From: Nocardiopsis ansamitocini
Lineage (GTDB): Bacteria; Actinomycetota; Actinomycetes; Streptosporangiales; Streptosporangiaceae
Assembly: GCF_030268225.1 (NCBI RefSeq)
Contig: NZ_BSQG01000001.1
Location: 186,001-250,000, forward strand
DNA: 64,000 bases
Direction of reading: 5' to 3'
Shown here: positions 33,683 to 41,825 of the stretch, one piece after another
Layout: each line of letters begins with the position of its first letter
Position numbering within the stretch: the stretch's first letter is position 1
The notes under the pieces: generated by a model
Told to the model about the DNA's origin: nothing
Database searches by the model: none
The model's input: the letters and a program-made list of their open reading frames with translations, nothing else
Position numbers and translations under genes: made by a program

Positions 33683-36598
33683 ATGCGCGAACCCGTCCGG
33701 TACTGCGACGCGATCAGGATTCTGGGCACCGGCGAGGGACGTGTCGCCGACCTGGTCGATCGGTTGTGCGCGCGCGAGGAAACCGACCTGCTGGACGCGC
33801 GCACCGAACTCGTGCGCTTCGCCCACCACGCGCTGAACCGGCTGGACCGGGAGGCGCACCGGCTCCCCCGACGCGAGCGCACCCGACGCATCGCCGCGGC
33901 GCACAGCATGGTCGTGGTGACCGCGTTCTTCGAGTCGCTGGACGACACCGAACTCCCCTTCGACCTGGACGGCACCACCGAGGGGTTCGCGGAAGACCCC
34001 GGTGGGGTCACCGACCACAAGCAGCTCGGCGAGTTCGTGGCACTGCTGGTGCTGTCGGCACCGCCGCTGCCCCGTGTCCAGCGCGACACCGCCGACGGCC
34101 TGGCCCGGGTGCGCCGGTTCTACCTGCGCCGCTGCAAGCAGTTGCCCGGAGTCCTGCGCGGCATGCCGCTGTGGGTGGAACTGGACGAGGTTCATCGCGG
34201 CACCGTCACCGAGCGGCTGGGCACGGTGTTGGCCAACCGTTGCACCCGCCGCTACGAGGAGCTGCGCGACAAGCTCGCCGCAGGGTTCCCCGAGTTCGGC
34301 GCCTGGGCGGGCCTGCACACCGCACGCCCCCGCTACGGCGCGCTTCCGGAGGTCCCGATGGGACTGTCGCGGCTCCAGCACCGATTGCAGTCGATCAGTA
34401 CCGGGCGGGTCCCAAGCGCGGTTCGGGGCGCGCTGGCCCGCACCCACCGAGAACGCCTGGACGTCCCCGTCTCCTCCTTGGCCCCGCAGTTGGCCGGGAC
34501 GTACCTGCCGCCCCTGGGGCTGGCCTACGTCACCCCGGCGTTTCGCGCGACCGAGCTGGGTCCCCGGTCACTGGCCCACGAGGAGTCGTGGTGGCAGGAG
34601 CAGGGCGGGCCGCGCGAGGACCTCGCCGAGTTCCTGCTCGGCCACCTGACCGCCCCGCGCGCCCTGCTGTTGCCCCTGGTGGTGTTCGGGCCTTCCGGTT
34701 CGGGAAAATCGGCTCTGGTGACGATGCTGGCCGCCCGACTGCCCGAGAGCGACTTCGCCGCGGTACGCGTCGACGTCCGCGACCTGCCCGAGGGGGCGCT
34801 GGAACGGGCCCTGGCCGACCGCCTCTCCGGTGCGCTTCTCGCAGCCGGGGCGGAGAACTGCGACGCCCTTCCGGTTCTGCTCCTGGACGGGGTGGAGGAG
34901 CTGGGCAGCAGGGCCGGAGTCACGCACAGCGGCCTGCTCGCCGGGGTCGCGGCGTTTCAACACGCACGGGCCGGGGCCGCATCTCCGGTGGCGGTCGTGC
35001 TCACCTGTCGCGACAGCACCGCCGCACGGGTGCGCTTTCCTCCCGGAAGCGTGGCGATACGGCTGGAGGACTTCACCGACGCGCAGTTGGGTGCGTGGCT
35101 GGACACCTGGAATCGGATCAATGCCGGCTACCTCGACCGGAACGGGGCGCTCCCGCTGGATCGGGATTGCCTGGCCCCGCACCTGCCGCTGGGCAGGCGT
35201 CCGTTGTTCCTGTTGATGATGGCGGTCTACGACGGCACCAGCAATGCGCTGCGCAAGCTTTCGGCCCCGTTGCGCGAGGCGGGACTGTACGAACGGTGGC
35301 TGCGGATGCTCGCCGATGCCGCCGACCGCCGCGACAGGGCTTCCGCGCCGGCCGACGGCGATCTGGCGGTGCGTTCGGGCCGCATCGAACAGGCCCTGCT
35401 GGGCGCGTCGGTACTGGCCTTCTCCATGTTCAACCGGGGTGGACGGCACGCCGACACCGCTGCGGTGACCGCCGACCACACCGCCCTCCTGCATTGGCCG
35501 GCGCATTTCGCACGCCCGATGGATCCGCTGCAACTGGGCTGTGCGGTGCCCGCGGACTCCTGGGAGGGAACGGCGCGACTGGTGTTCAGCCATCCGTCGC
35601 TGGGCGAGTACTTGGTGGCACGGCTGGTGGCCGAGGAACTGGCGGGGTTGGCCGAGGCCCGCATCCGCGATCGACGGGCGGTGCGCCCCACTCCCCTGGA
35701 CGACGCGTTCCTGCACGCGCTGCTGTCGTTCACTCCCCTGTCGGTGTCGGGGGAGGTGCCCCGGTTCCTCGCCGAACGGCTGCGGTTGTTGGCTCCGGGC
35801 GCCCGCGACGAACTGCGCCTGGCCCTTGCCGAACTACTCCGTGCCGCCGGACGGCATCGGCCCCGGGTCGCCCACACCGGCTACCGCCCCCTGGAGTTGG
35901 GGGACGCCGCACGCGAGGCCGCCTACAGCGCGAACCTGATGCTGGCGCTGGTGGCGGTGCACGGTGACGAGGTTCCGCTTCCGGCCCTGTTCGGGCCGGA
36001 GTCGTCGGCGCGCTGGCGTGCGCTGGCCCACCTGTGGAAGTCCCAGCTGCCGCCCGAACAGTGGGCAAGCCTGGTGCACGCCCTGGAGGTGCGCGGGACC
36101 GACGGCGCGCTGACGGTGCACCGGGGCAGCACCGGCGCGGGGGCCCAGACCGACTCCGGTTTCACCTGGCGCGAGTCGGCGCTGCTGGCCGATGACGCCA
36201 CCCAACGGCTGTTGCACGCCCTGGAGCCGCTGGTACGGCTGTTCGGAGGAGATGTGACGGCCCGTGACAGCGAGGCGGCCTCCGATGCCAACGCGGTGCT
36301 GACGCTGTCCTTCGGCGCCGCGGATGCCGACGACGACGCACTGGTGGACTCCTTCGAACGCGCGTTCACCATGGGTGAGGCGCTGGAGTCCGACGACCGC
36401 CTGCGTTTCCAGGTGTTCGTGTTGCGTCAACTGCGCGGCCAGGTCCACCGCCTGGGGGCCCGCCTGGTTCCGGTCACCACGCGCCACGTCCGTCCCATCG
36501 GTGTGTCCAAGAGCGCTCGCGCCTCGGTGCGTCGACTGGCCGAGGAACACAACGAGCACGTGGCGGCCATCCGCGACGTACTGGCCGGGTACACCTAG
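33683..36598 (+). CDS. NACHT-domain NTPase (NLR-like), second of tandem pair
   Basis: A 971-aa paralogue of the preceding gene with the same plan. The N-terminal helices contain RYCDAIRILG and RERTRRIAAAHSMVVVTAFFESLDD. Both proteins share an FPEFG.WAGL/IPEFGVWAGL element and an SWW motif before the NACHT core. Walker A is GPSGSGKS (336-343). Walker B is VLLLDGVEEL, with Glu where the first protein has Asp. The sensor is VVLTCRD, and SHPSLGEYLVARLVAEEL matches the arm of the first copy. The divergence suggests the two copies do different work. It starts 139 bp after the first gene and its stop overlaps the convergent sirtuin stop. Confidence 0.85.
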   Translation: MREPVRYCDAIRILGTGEGRVADLVDRLCAREETDLLDARTELVRFAHHALNRLDREAHRLPRRERTRRIAAAHSMVVVTAFFESLDDTELPFDLDGTTEGFAEDPGGVTDHKQLGEFVALLVLSAPPLPRVQRDTADGLARVRRFYLRRCKQLPGVLRGMPLWVELDEVHRGTVTERLGTVLANRCTRRYEELRDKLAAGFPEFGAWAGLHTARPRYGALPEVPMGLSRLQHRLQSISTGRVPSAVRGALARTHRERLDVPVSSLAPQLAGTYLPPLGLAYVTPAFRATELGPRSLAHEESWWQEQGGPREDLAEFLLGHLTAPRALLLPLVVFGPSGSGKSALVTMLAARLPESDFAAVRVDVRDLPEGALERALADRLSGALLAAGAENCDALPVLLLDGVEELGSRAGVTHSGLLAGVAAFQHARAGAASPVAVVLTCRDSTAARVRFPPGSVAIRLEDFTDAQLGAWLDTWNRINAGYLDRNGALPLDRDCLAPHLPLGRRPLFLLMMAVYDGTSNALRKLSAPLREAGLYERWLRMLADAADRRDRASAPADGDLAVRSGRIEQALLGASVLAFSMFNRGGRHADTAAVTADHTALLHWPAHFARPMDPLQLGCAVPADSWEGTARLVFSHPSLGEYLVARLVAEELAGLAEARIRDRRAVRPTPLDDAFLHALLSFTPLSVSGEVPRFLAERLRLLAPGARDELRLALAELLRAAGRHRPRVAHTGYRPLELGDAAREAAYSANLMLALVAVHGDEVPLPALFGPESSARWRALAHLWKSQLPPEQWASLVHALEVRGTDGALTVHRGSTGAGAQTDSGFTWRESALLADDATQRLLHALEPLVRLFGGDVTARDSEAASDANAVLTLSFGAADADDDALVDSFERAFTMGEALESDDRLRFQVFVLRQLRGQVHRLGARLVPVTTRHVRPIGVSKSARASVRRLAEEHNEHVAAIRDVLAGYT

Positions 36599-37365
36599 TC
36601 CCCCGCCAGAATGACGCGCGTCAACCGAGGCAGGACCTCTTCGATCGGTTCGCGCAGGAGGGCGTGGGCCGCGTCGTCGTAGGGGGTCGGTTCGGCGTTG
36701 ACGATGAGCAGTCGCGCTCCGGCGCGCAGCGCGACATCGCAGAGGGCCGCCACGGGATGAACGGTCAGGGAGGTGCCCACCGCCACCAGTGCTTCGCACT
36801 CCTCGACGGCCGCCACCGCGGCCTCCAGGACGTCGGGGTCCAGGCGCTGGCCGAAGGAGACCGTGTCGCTTTTCTGGATACCGCCGCAGCGCACGCAACG
36901 CGGGTCGGACTCCTCGTCCAGGCGCTCCAGCACTTGCGGGGTGGGCGTACGCAGTCCGCAGGACAGGCAGACGACCCAGTGGATGGTGCCGTGTACCTCG
37001 ATGACACGCGCGGGGTCCATCCCCGCCTTCTGGTGCAGGCCGTCGATGTTCTGGGTGACGACGGCGCACAACCGCCCGGCCCGATCGAGTTCGGTGACGG
37101 CACGGTGAGCGGCGTTGGGCTCCGCTCTCAGGGCCGGACTGGTCCGACGCACCTGCCACACCTGGCGACGGACGTCGACATCGCAGCGGTAGACGTCGAT
37201 GTCGTACAGTGCGGCGGCCCCCGGGTTGGTCGTCCACACGCCGCGCGGCCCGCGAAAATCAGGGATGCCGGAGCCGGTGGAGATCCCCGCCCCGGTCAGA
37301 ACCGTGACGCGATCGCAGCCCGCCAGCAACGCGCCGACCTCGGCGACATCCGCGGTGGTGGCCAT
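36595..37365 (-). CDS. Sir2 family NAD-dependent protein deacylase
   Basis: A 256-aa sirtuin with complete motifs: GAGIS (25-29), TQNIDGLH (104-111), catalytic H125, Zn ligands C133-x2-C136 and C157-x2-C160, and GTSLTVHP. This is the ordinary zinc-containing deacylase type, not the zinc-less Sir2 NADase domain of defence systems. The stop codons of this gene and the second NACHT gene overlap in a CTAG, so they are convergent by 4 bp. The ATG at 37365 is supported by homology from the first helix. Confidence 0.92.
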   Translation of the reverse strand: MATTADVAEVGALLAGCDRVTVLTGAGISTGSGIPDFRGPRGVWTTNPGAAALYDIDVYRCDVDVRRQVWQVRRTSPALRAEPNAAHRAVTELDRAGRLCAVVTQNIDGLHQKAGMDPARVIEVHGTIHWVVCLSCGLRTPTPQVLERLDEESDPRCVRCGGIQKSDTVSFGQRLDPDVLEAAVAAVEECEALVAVGTSLTVHPVAALCDVALRAGARLLIVNAEPTPYDDAAHALLREPIEEVLPRLTRVILAGD

Positions 37366-37505
37366 GTCCGTTCCCCTCCCCGACGACCAGGACGCCCGTC
37401 CATTGTGGCAGCGTTGCCCCGTCTCCGTTCGGGCCGCGCGAATCGCCCGGGCGGCGGTTTCCCTGCTTCGTGAAGTCCGGCAAACGTGCCAAAATCAGAC
37501 CACTC

Positions 37506-38396
37506 ATGAAACACGTGAAACAGTCGCCGTACATTCTCGTGGTCAACGGGACCAAGATCAGACGTCCGGTCTTCGTGCTGGGCGCGCCGCACTCGGGGGT
37601 GGACTTCGTGGCCCGCGCGCTGCGACGTGCGCCCGGATTCCACCTGACCGGGGGCCACCCCAGCGTGTTGAACGCGGTGTACGCGTTCGCGCGGCAGCCC
37701 TCCTTGGCCCAGGGGCACGAGTCCGGTGCCGCGCGCCTGGTACGCGACGCGTTCGCCGAGGCATGGCAGCTGACCCCGCTCAGTTGCCCTCGGTGCCCGC
37801 CGGGCCCGGTGCCGGCCCGGGAGGCCCCCGAGCCCTGCGAGCACGCCGGTCAGGTCACCCGCTACGGCGACGCCGGCCCCGACCTGCTCTACAGCTCCAG
37901 CGCACTGGCCCTGGCCTTCGAGGACGCCGCGTTCGTCCAGGTGATCCGGGACGGTCGGGACGCGGTCGCGGACATGCTCGACGACGAGCACTCCCTGACC
38001 TGGTTCAAACCGGGTGTGGCCAACCTGGACGGAGAACTGCCCAACGCGTTCTTCGGGGTGGAGACCGAGGAGGACCGCGACGAGTACCCGGGGCTGTCCA
38101 CAGCGAGCAAGTGCGCGATGCGCTGGCGCAGTGCCGTGCGGTTGTCGGCGAAGCTGCGCGGCGAACTGGCCCCCGAACGCCTGATGACCCTGCGCTACGA
38201 GGAGGTTCCCGGCAAGGAGGTGGAGACCGCCGAACGCCTGTCCGAGTTCGTCGGGGCCAGCGTGTCCGCACTGGAACTGATGCGGCCCGACCCCGACGGC
38301 ACCGGCTCGTGGCGTGTGCGACTGGACTCCGTTCAACGCACCGACGTGGAGGGCGTGGCGCGCCCGGAGTTGACCAGGCTGGGCTACCTGCGTTGA
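37506..38396 (+). CDS. Sulfotransferase family protein
   Basis: A 296-aa protein. FVLGAPHSGVDFVARAL is the 5'-phosphosulfate (PAPS) loop, and FVQVIRDGRDAVADM the 3'-phosphate motif with the conserved Arg/Asp. LRYEEV occupies the usual third element. An inserted CPRCPPGP...CEH segment (about residues 93-110) could bind a metal. The acceptor is unknown. ATG 37506 is chosen; an in-frame GTG 36 bases upstream (37470) is possible and neither has a strong ribosome site. It stands alone. Confidence 0.8.
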   Translation: MKHVKQSPYILVVNGTKIRRPVFVLGAPHSGVDFVARALRRAPGFHLTGGHPSVLNAVYAFARQPSLAQGHESGAARLVRDAFAEAWQLTPLSCPRCPPGPVPAREAPEPCEHAGQVTRYGDAGPDLLYSSSALALAFEDAAFVQVIRDGRDAVADMLDDEHSLTWFKPGVANLDGELPNAFFGVETEEDRDEYPGLSTASKCAMRWRSAVRLSAKLRGELAPERLMTLRYEEVPGKEVETAERLSEFVGASVSALELMRPDPDGTGSWRVRLDSVQRTDVEGVARPELTRLGYLR

Positions 38397-38441
38397 CCGG
38401 ACCCGTCCTCGCTGTGGACATCAAGGTGGTGCGGGCACCCG

Positions 38442-38478
38442 TGACGGGCCCCTGGGGACTGTCCCTAAGATGAGGCAC
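38442..38478 (+). promoter_or_regulatory. Leaderless promoter of small membrane protein
   Basis: TGACGG (38442-38447), an 18-bp spacer, TAAGAT (38466-38471), then exactly 7 nt to the ATG at 38479. The transcript should start at the A of the start codon. Confidence 0.6.
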
Positions 38479-38637
38479 ATGGGAGCACTGCAGATTCCGA
38501 ACCTCATCATGCTGATCGCGATCATGGCGATCCCCGTCAGCATCTTCATCGCCGGCATCGTCTACGTCATGCGCGTCGTGCGCAACGGGACCGAGGCCAC
38601 GCTCGCCCGGGCCACCAGGCGCCGCGAACTGGCCTAG
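38479..38637 (+). CDS. Small single-span membrane protein (52 aa)
   Basis: An ATG at 38479 opens 52 codons to TAG at 38635-38637. The product begins MGALQIPNLIMLIAIM, has one strongly hydrophobic helix (about residues 7-31), and a basic cytoplasmic tail (VMRVVRNGTEATLARATRRRELA) fitting an N-out/C-in orientation. A promoter positioned for leaderless transcription and a strong hairpin behind it frame it as an independent gene. Function unknown; it may be a membrane microprotein that regulates a larger partner. Confidence 0.62.
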   Translation: MGALQIPNLIMLIAIMAIPVSIFIAGIVYVMRVVRNGTEATLARATRRRELA

Positions 38638-38653
38638 AGCACGACGGACACCC

Positions 38654-38696
38654 GACGGGCCCGCCCGGTGGTTCTTCTCCACCGGACGGGCCCGTC
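38654..38696. terminator. Bidirectional stem-loop between convergent genes
   Basis: An 18-bp stem with one mismatch (38654-38671 / 38679-38696, core GGGCCCG and CCGGTGG) and a TTCTTCT loop sits between the small membrane protein and the aldo/keto reductase end. It serves both strands; no long T run. Confidence 0.6.
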
Positions 38697-38713
38697 TGTC
38701 GTCGACGGGCGGG

Positions 38714-39541
38714 TCAGCCGTTGACCTGGTCGGGGTCGGAGCCGAACCGCCGGTTCTCGTTCAGACCGGAGAGCGTGTTGACCTGCTCGGCACTCAACTC
38801 GAAGCCGAAGACGTCGAAGTTGGAGCGGATGCGCTCCGGAGTGACCGACTTGGGGATCACGACGTTGCCGATCTGCAGGTGCCAGCGCAGGATCACCTGA
38901 GCGGCGCTCACCCCGTGCTCCAGGGCGATCGTGGCGACGGTCGGGTCGTCGAGCAGTTTGCCCTGACCGAGCGGGCTCCACGCCTCGGTGGCGATGCCGT
39001 GGCGGGCGTGGAAACGGCGCAGCGGTTCCTGCGTGAGCACCGGGTGCAGCTCGATCTGGTTGAGCACCGGGGTGATCCCGCCCTCATTGCTCAGTCGCTC
39101 CAGGTGGGCTTCCTTGAAGTTGGAGACACCGATCGCCCGGACCCGCCCCTCTGCGTAGAGACGCTCGATGGCTTTCCAAGTCTCGACGTAGCGGTCCTTG
39201 GCCGGAAGCGGCCAGTGGATGAGATAGAGGTCCAGCCGGTCGAGCTTGAGGGCGTCCAGCGTCGCGTCGAAGGCGCGCAGCGTGCTGTCGTAGCCCTGCT
39301 CGTCGTTCAACAGCTTGGAGGTGACGAAGAGCTCCTCGCGTGCAACGCCCGACTCCCGGATCGCCTGGCCGACGCCGGCCTCGTTGCGGTAGGCGGCTGC
39401 GGTGTCGATGCTGCGGTAGCCGGTCTCGATGGCGGTCCGCACAGGGGCGACCACGTCATCGTTGTCCACCTGCCACACCCCGAAACCCAGCTGCGGGATA
39501 CGCACGCCGTTGTTGAGGGTGACCTCGGGGACGGTAGTCAT
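38714..39541 (-). CDS. Aldo/keto reductase
   Basis: A 275-aa TIM-barrel reductase of the AKR5 (2,5-diketo-D-gluconate reductase-like) group. The N-terminus has LNNGVRIPQLGFGVWQV. The tetrad is visible: D and Y in IDTAAAYRNE, K in VTSKLLN, H in LIHWPLP. The NADPH site is VIPKSVTPERIRSNFDVF. It reduces small carbonyls using NADPH in the cytoplasm; the real substrate is open. The ATG at 39541 follows GGAG. No operon partner. Confidence 0.92.
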   Translation of the reverse strand: MTTVPEVTLNNGVRIPQLGFGVWQVDNDDVVAPVRTAIETGYRSIDTAAAYRNEAGVGQAIRESGVAREELFVTSKLLNDEQGYDSTLRAFDATLDALKLDRLDLYLIHWPLPAKDRYVETWKAIERLYAEGRVRAIGVSNFKEAHLERLSNEGGITPVLNQIELHPVLTQEPLRRFHARHGIATEAWSPLGQGKLLDDPTVATIALEHGVSAAQVILRWHLQIGNVVIPKSVTPERIRSNFDVFGFELSAEQVNTLSGLNENRRFGSDPDQVNG

Positions 39542-39681
39542 GGATACTCCACGTCGTTGGGTGACATTCGTATTGCGACCTCGCATAACCGGCGGGCGCA
39601 CCGCGTGATTCCGCCTTCGCCCGCCTCGGGGGACGAGAGGCATGTCACATGCCGATGCGCTCGCCGGTCACGGCAGGCTGA

Positions 39682-40515
39682 TCACTCTCCGGCCAGGTCC
39701 CGACGCATCCGGCGCAGGGTCTGGGAGAGCAGCCGGGAAACGTGCATCTGGGAGAGGCCGACGTCCGTGGCGATCTCGCTCTGGGTCTTGTTTCCGAAGA
39801 AGCGCAACAGCACGACACGTCGCTCGCGCTCGGGAAGCCGATCCAGAGCACCCTTGAGCGCCTCCTTGTCGACCACGCTCTCCAGGGCGTGGTCGGTGGA
39901 GCCGAGCGTCTCGCCCAGCGCGGTCTCGTCGTCGGCCTCGCCGAAGGGCATGTCCAACGACAACGCGCTGTAGGCCGAGGCCGCGTCGATGAGTTCGATG
40001 GTCTGCTCCACGTCGAGTTCCAGGGCGGAGGCGATTTCCTTGGTGGTGGGGGTGCGCCCCTCCTTGTGGGTGAACTCGGCGACGACCCGGTTCAGCTCGG
40101 AGCGCTTCTCCTGGTGGGCACGCGGAACGCGTACCGCCCACGTGGTGTCGCGGAAGTGGCGCTTGAGCTCGCCGGTGACCATCGGGAGGAGGTAGGCGAC
40201 GAAGGGCTTGCCGAACGAAGGGTCGAACCCGCGGATGGCCTTCATCAGTCCCAGTGTGCCGACCTGGCAGAGGTCGTCCATCGGCTCGCCCCTGTTGCGG
40301 TAGCGGCGGGCCTCCCTTCGGACCAGGGGCAGGTGCAACTCGACGAGTTCGCCCCTGATGCGCTCGCGTTCCTGCACGTCGGCGGTCTTGAGCGCCGCCA
40401 GTTCCGCGAGCAGTGTCTCGGCACGCCCCGTGGCGCGCGGACGTGCGGGCGGACGGACCGTGTTCTTGGTCCGCGCGACGGTGGTCCGACGGGGTTTCGT
40501 GGTCTTGCCAGGCAT
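39682..40515 (-). CDS. SigB/SigF/SigG-type alternative RNA polymerase sigma factor
   Basis: A 277-aa sigma-70 family group 3 factor. A basic 30-residue N-terminus precedes region 2 (DDLCQVGTLGLMKAIRGFDPSFGKPFVAYLLP and FRDTTWAVRVPR), region 3 (TTKEIASALELDVEQTIELIDA) and region 4 (LPERERRVVLLRFFGNKTQSEIATDVGLSQMHVSRLL). These factors drive general or osmotic stress and development genes in actinomycetes. No anti-sigma or anti-anti-sigma gene is adjacent. The ATG at 40515 follows AAGGAG. Confidence 0.93.
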   Translation of the reverse strand: MPGKTTKPRRTTVARTKNTVRPPARPRATGRAETLLAELAALKTADVQERERIRGELVELHLPLVRREARRYRNRGEPMDDLCQVGTLGLMKAIRGFDPSFGKPFVAYLLPMVTGELKRHFRDTTWAVRVPRAHQEKRSELNRVVAEFTHKEGRTPTTKEIASALELDVEQTIELIDAASAYSALSLDMPFGEADDETALGETLGSTDHALESVVDKEALKGALDRLPERERRVVLLRFFGNKTQSEIATDVGLSQMHVSRLLSQTLRRMRRDLAGE

Positions 40516-40680
40516 CGTGGTCTCCTTGGGGTTTCCCGCCAGGTGGGGCTTGCACCTGGTGGAAGCGGTCTTCGCAGATCGCACCCGACGTTGCTGCCGA
40601 TGCCGAACGCGCGGAGCGCGGGGGATACAACTGCATCGAACGCCGGGTTTCAAGGCCACGCTTTTGGACCTGACCCTCGC

Positions 40681-40705
40681 ATGCCCCCTGAAAAAGGCCG
40701 CAAAC
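40681..40705 (-). promoter_or_regulatory. Candidate SigB-type promoter upstream of the sigma gene
   Basis: On the minus strand GTTT (40705-40702) is followed after 15 nt by GGGCAT (40686-40681), close to the GTTT-N14-16-GGGTAY consensus of stress sigma factors. It would imply autoregulation with a leader of about 160 nt. One base deviates from the -10 consensus. Confidence 0.35.
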
Positions 40706-40749
40706 TCACCCAAGAGAGAAGTCTGGGAAGACCCTGGGAACATGCGAAA

Positions 40750-40773
40750 GGCGGCGACCGTTCGGTCGCCGCC
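40750..40773 (-). terminator. Stem-loop after the GH16-like gene
   Basis: GGCGGCGACC and its exact complement (40750-40759 / 40764-40773) form a 10-bp stem with a GTTC tetraloop, followed on the minus strand by TTT. It ends the glucanase operon. Confidence 0.65.
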
Positions 40774-40806
40774 CCTGACGCTTGCCCTAGCGGGTGGGCA
40801 TCGTCA

Positions 40807-41751
40807 TCAGCACACCGCCGTGGAGGGGACCTCGTCGATCCGCTCGATACCGGCGTTGCGCTGCTCTCCGACGCGCGTGTTCACGGCGTCGGGGGCGATG
40901 GTCTGGCCCTGCTGGTAGTAGACCCAGTCCACGTCCTGCACGTAAGTGCTGGTGCCACCGGTGTGACCGCTCATGTCGATGAACCACTGGTTGAAGTTGA
41001 TCGACATGGGAGAGCTCGGGTAGTACTTCCCGCCATGCTCGGCCACGAGGTGGGTGTCGATGTAGTACTTAGCTGTGCCGTCGGCGACCTGGATGACCAG
41101 GTCGCGCCAGCCCGCGAAGGAACGGTCGACGACGTCGTGGGTGTTGTCGGCCTTCCAAGGGTCGCGCTGGTAGGTGTGGTAGGAGGTGAGGTAGAACGCC
41201 TCGGCCCTGGCACCCCAGCCTCCGTTGGGCAGGTACTCGAAATCGAGTTCGCTGTAGTCGGGGTCGTTGTCGTAGGCCAGCGGAGTGATCGTGTAGAAGG
41301 TCTGGAGCACCGTGTCGCCGTCGGCACCGGACACCGGCTCGTCGGCGAATTTCACCTTCGCCGCATACGTGCCCTCGTGGAACTTCTCCTCCCCGAACGT
41401 CAGTTCGGCCTGGCTGGTACCGGCAGGTGTGCCGTCGGTGGAGGAGGTCAACCGCAGGAGCCGGTCACCGTCCTCGGCGACGAAGGAGATGTTGTCGGCA
41501 TCCCAGGACGCCCCGGCCACACCGGGACCGCCGGCCCAGCTGCGCACCCGCCATCCCTGCTCGGCGAGTGCGGGGTCGTGGGGGCCGCTGTATACGAAGT
41601 CGTCGAAGAACAGTCCGCATTGGGCAGCGGCGGCGTTCTCCTGGGCCGACACCGGGACGGCCTCCGGCGCGGCGGCACATCCGGCCAGGGTCAGTCCGAG
41701 CACAGCGCCCATGGCCAGTGGCCGCAGGCCGGGGCGTCGTTTCTCGGGCAC
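40807..41751 (-). CDS. Secreted GH16-like beta-glucanase lipoprotein
   Basis: A 314-aa protein with a lipoprotein signal (LGLTLAGC, Cys at about residue 25), so it should be exported and lipid-anchored. The concanavalin-like fold carries SELDFEY, which matches the GH16 ExDxE catalytic motif, and WRDLVIQVADGTAKYYID with late aromatic strands. GH16 enzymes cleave beta-1,3 or 1,3-1,4 glucans. The GTG at 41751 follows GAGGT. It lies 74 bp after a GH64 beta-1,3-glucanase, so the operon attacks laminarin-type or fungal-wall glucan. Confidence 0.72.
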   Translation of the reverse strand: MPEKRRPGLRPLAMGAVLGLTLAGCAAAPEAVPVSAQENAAAAQCGLFFDDFVYSGPHDPALAEQGWRVRSWAGGPGVAGASWDADNISFVAEDGDRLLRLTSSTDGTPAGTSQAELTFGEEKFHEGTYAAKVKFADEPVSGADGDTVLQTFYTITPLAYDNDPDYSELDFEYLPNGGWGARAEAFYLTSYHTYQRDPWKADNTHDVVDRSFAGWRDLVIQVADGTAKYYIDTHLVAEHGGKYYPSSPMSINFNQWFIDMSGHTGGTSTYVQDVDWVYYQQGQTIAPDAVNTRVGEQRNAGIERIDEVPSTAVC

Positions 41752-41825
41752 GGGGGATCACCTCGGGTTGGTCTGGGGGAAGCGAGCAGCGCGCCCGGCA
41801 AAACGGCCTGGAACGCGAAAGGTGA

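Noticed and set aside
36595-37365. Sir2 gene as the effector of a NACHT defence system
   Set aside because: All zinc-binding Cys and the deacylase motifs are intact, it is on the opposite strand with its own start, and defence Sir2 domains usually lack zinc and are fused or co-directional.
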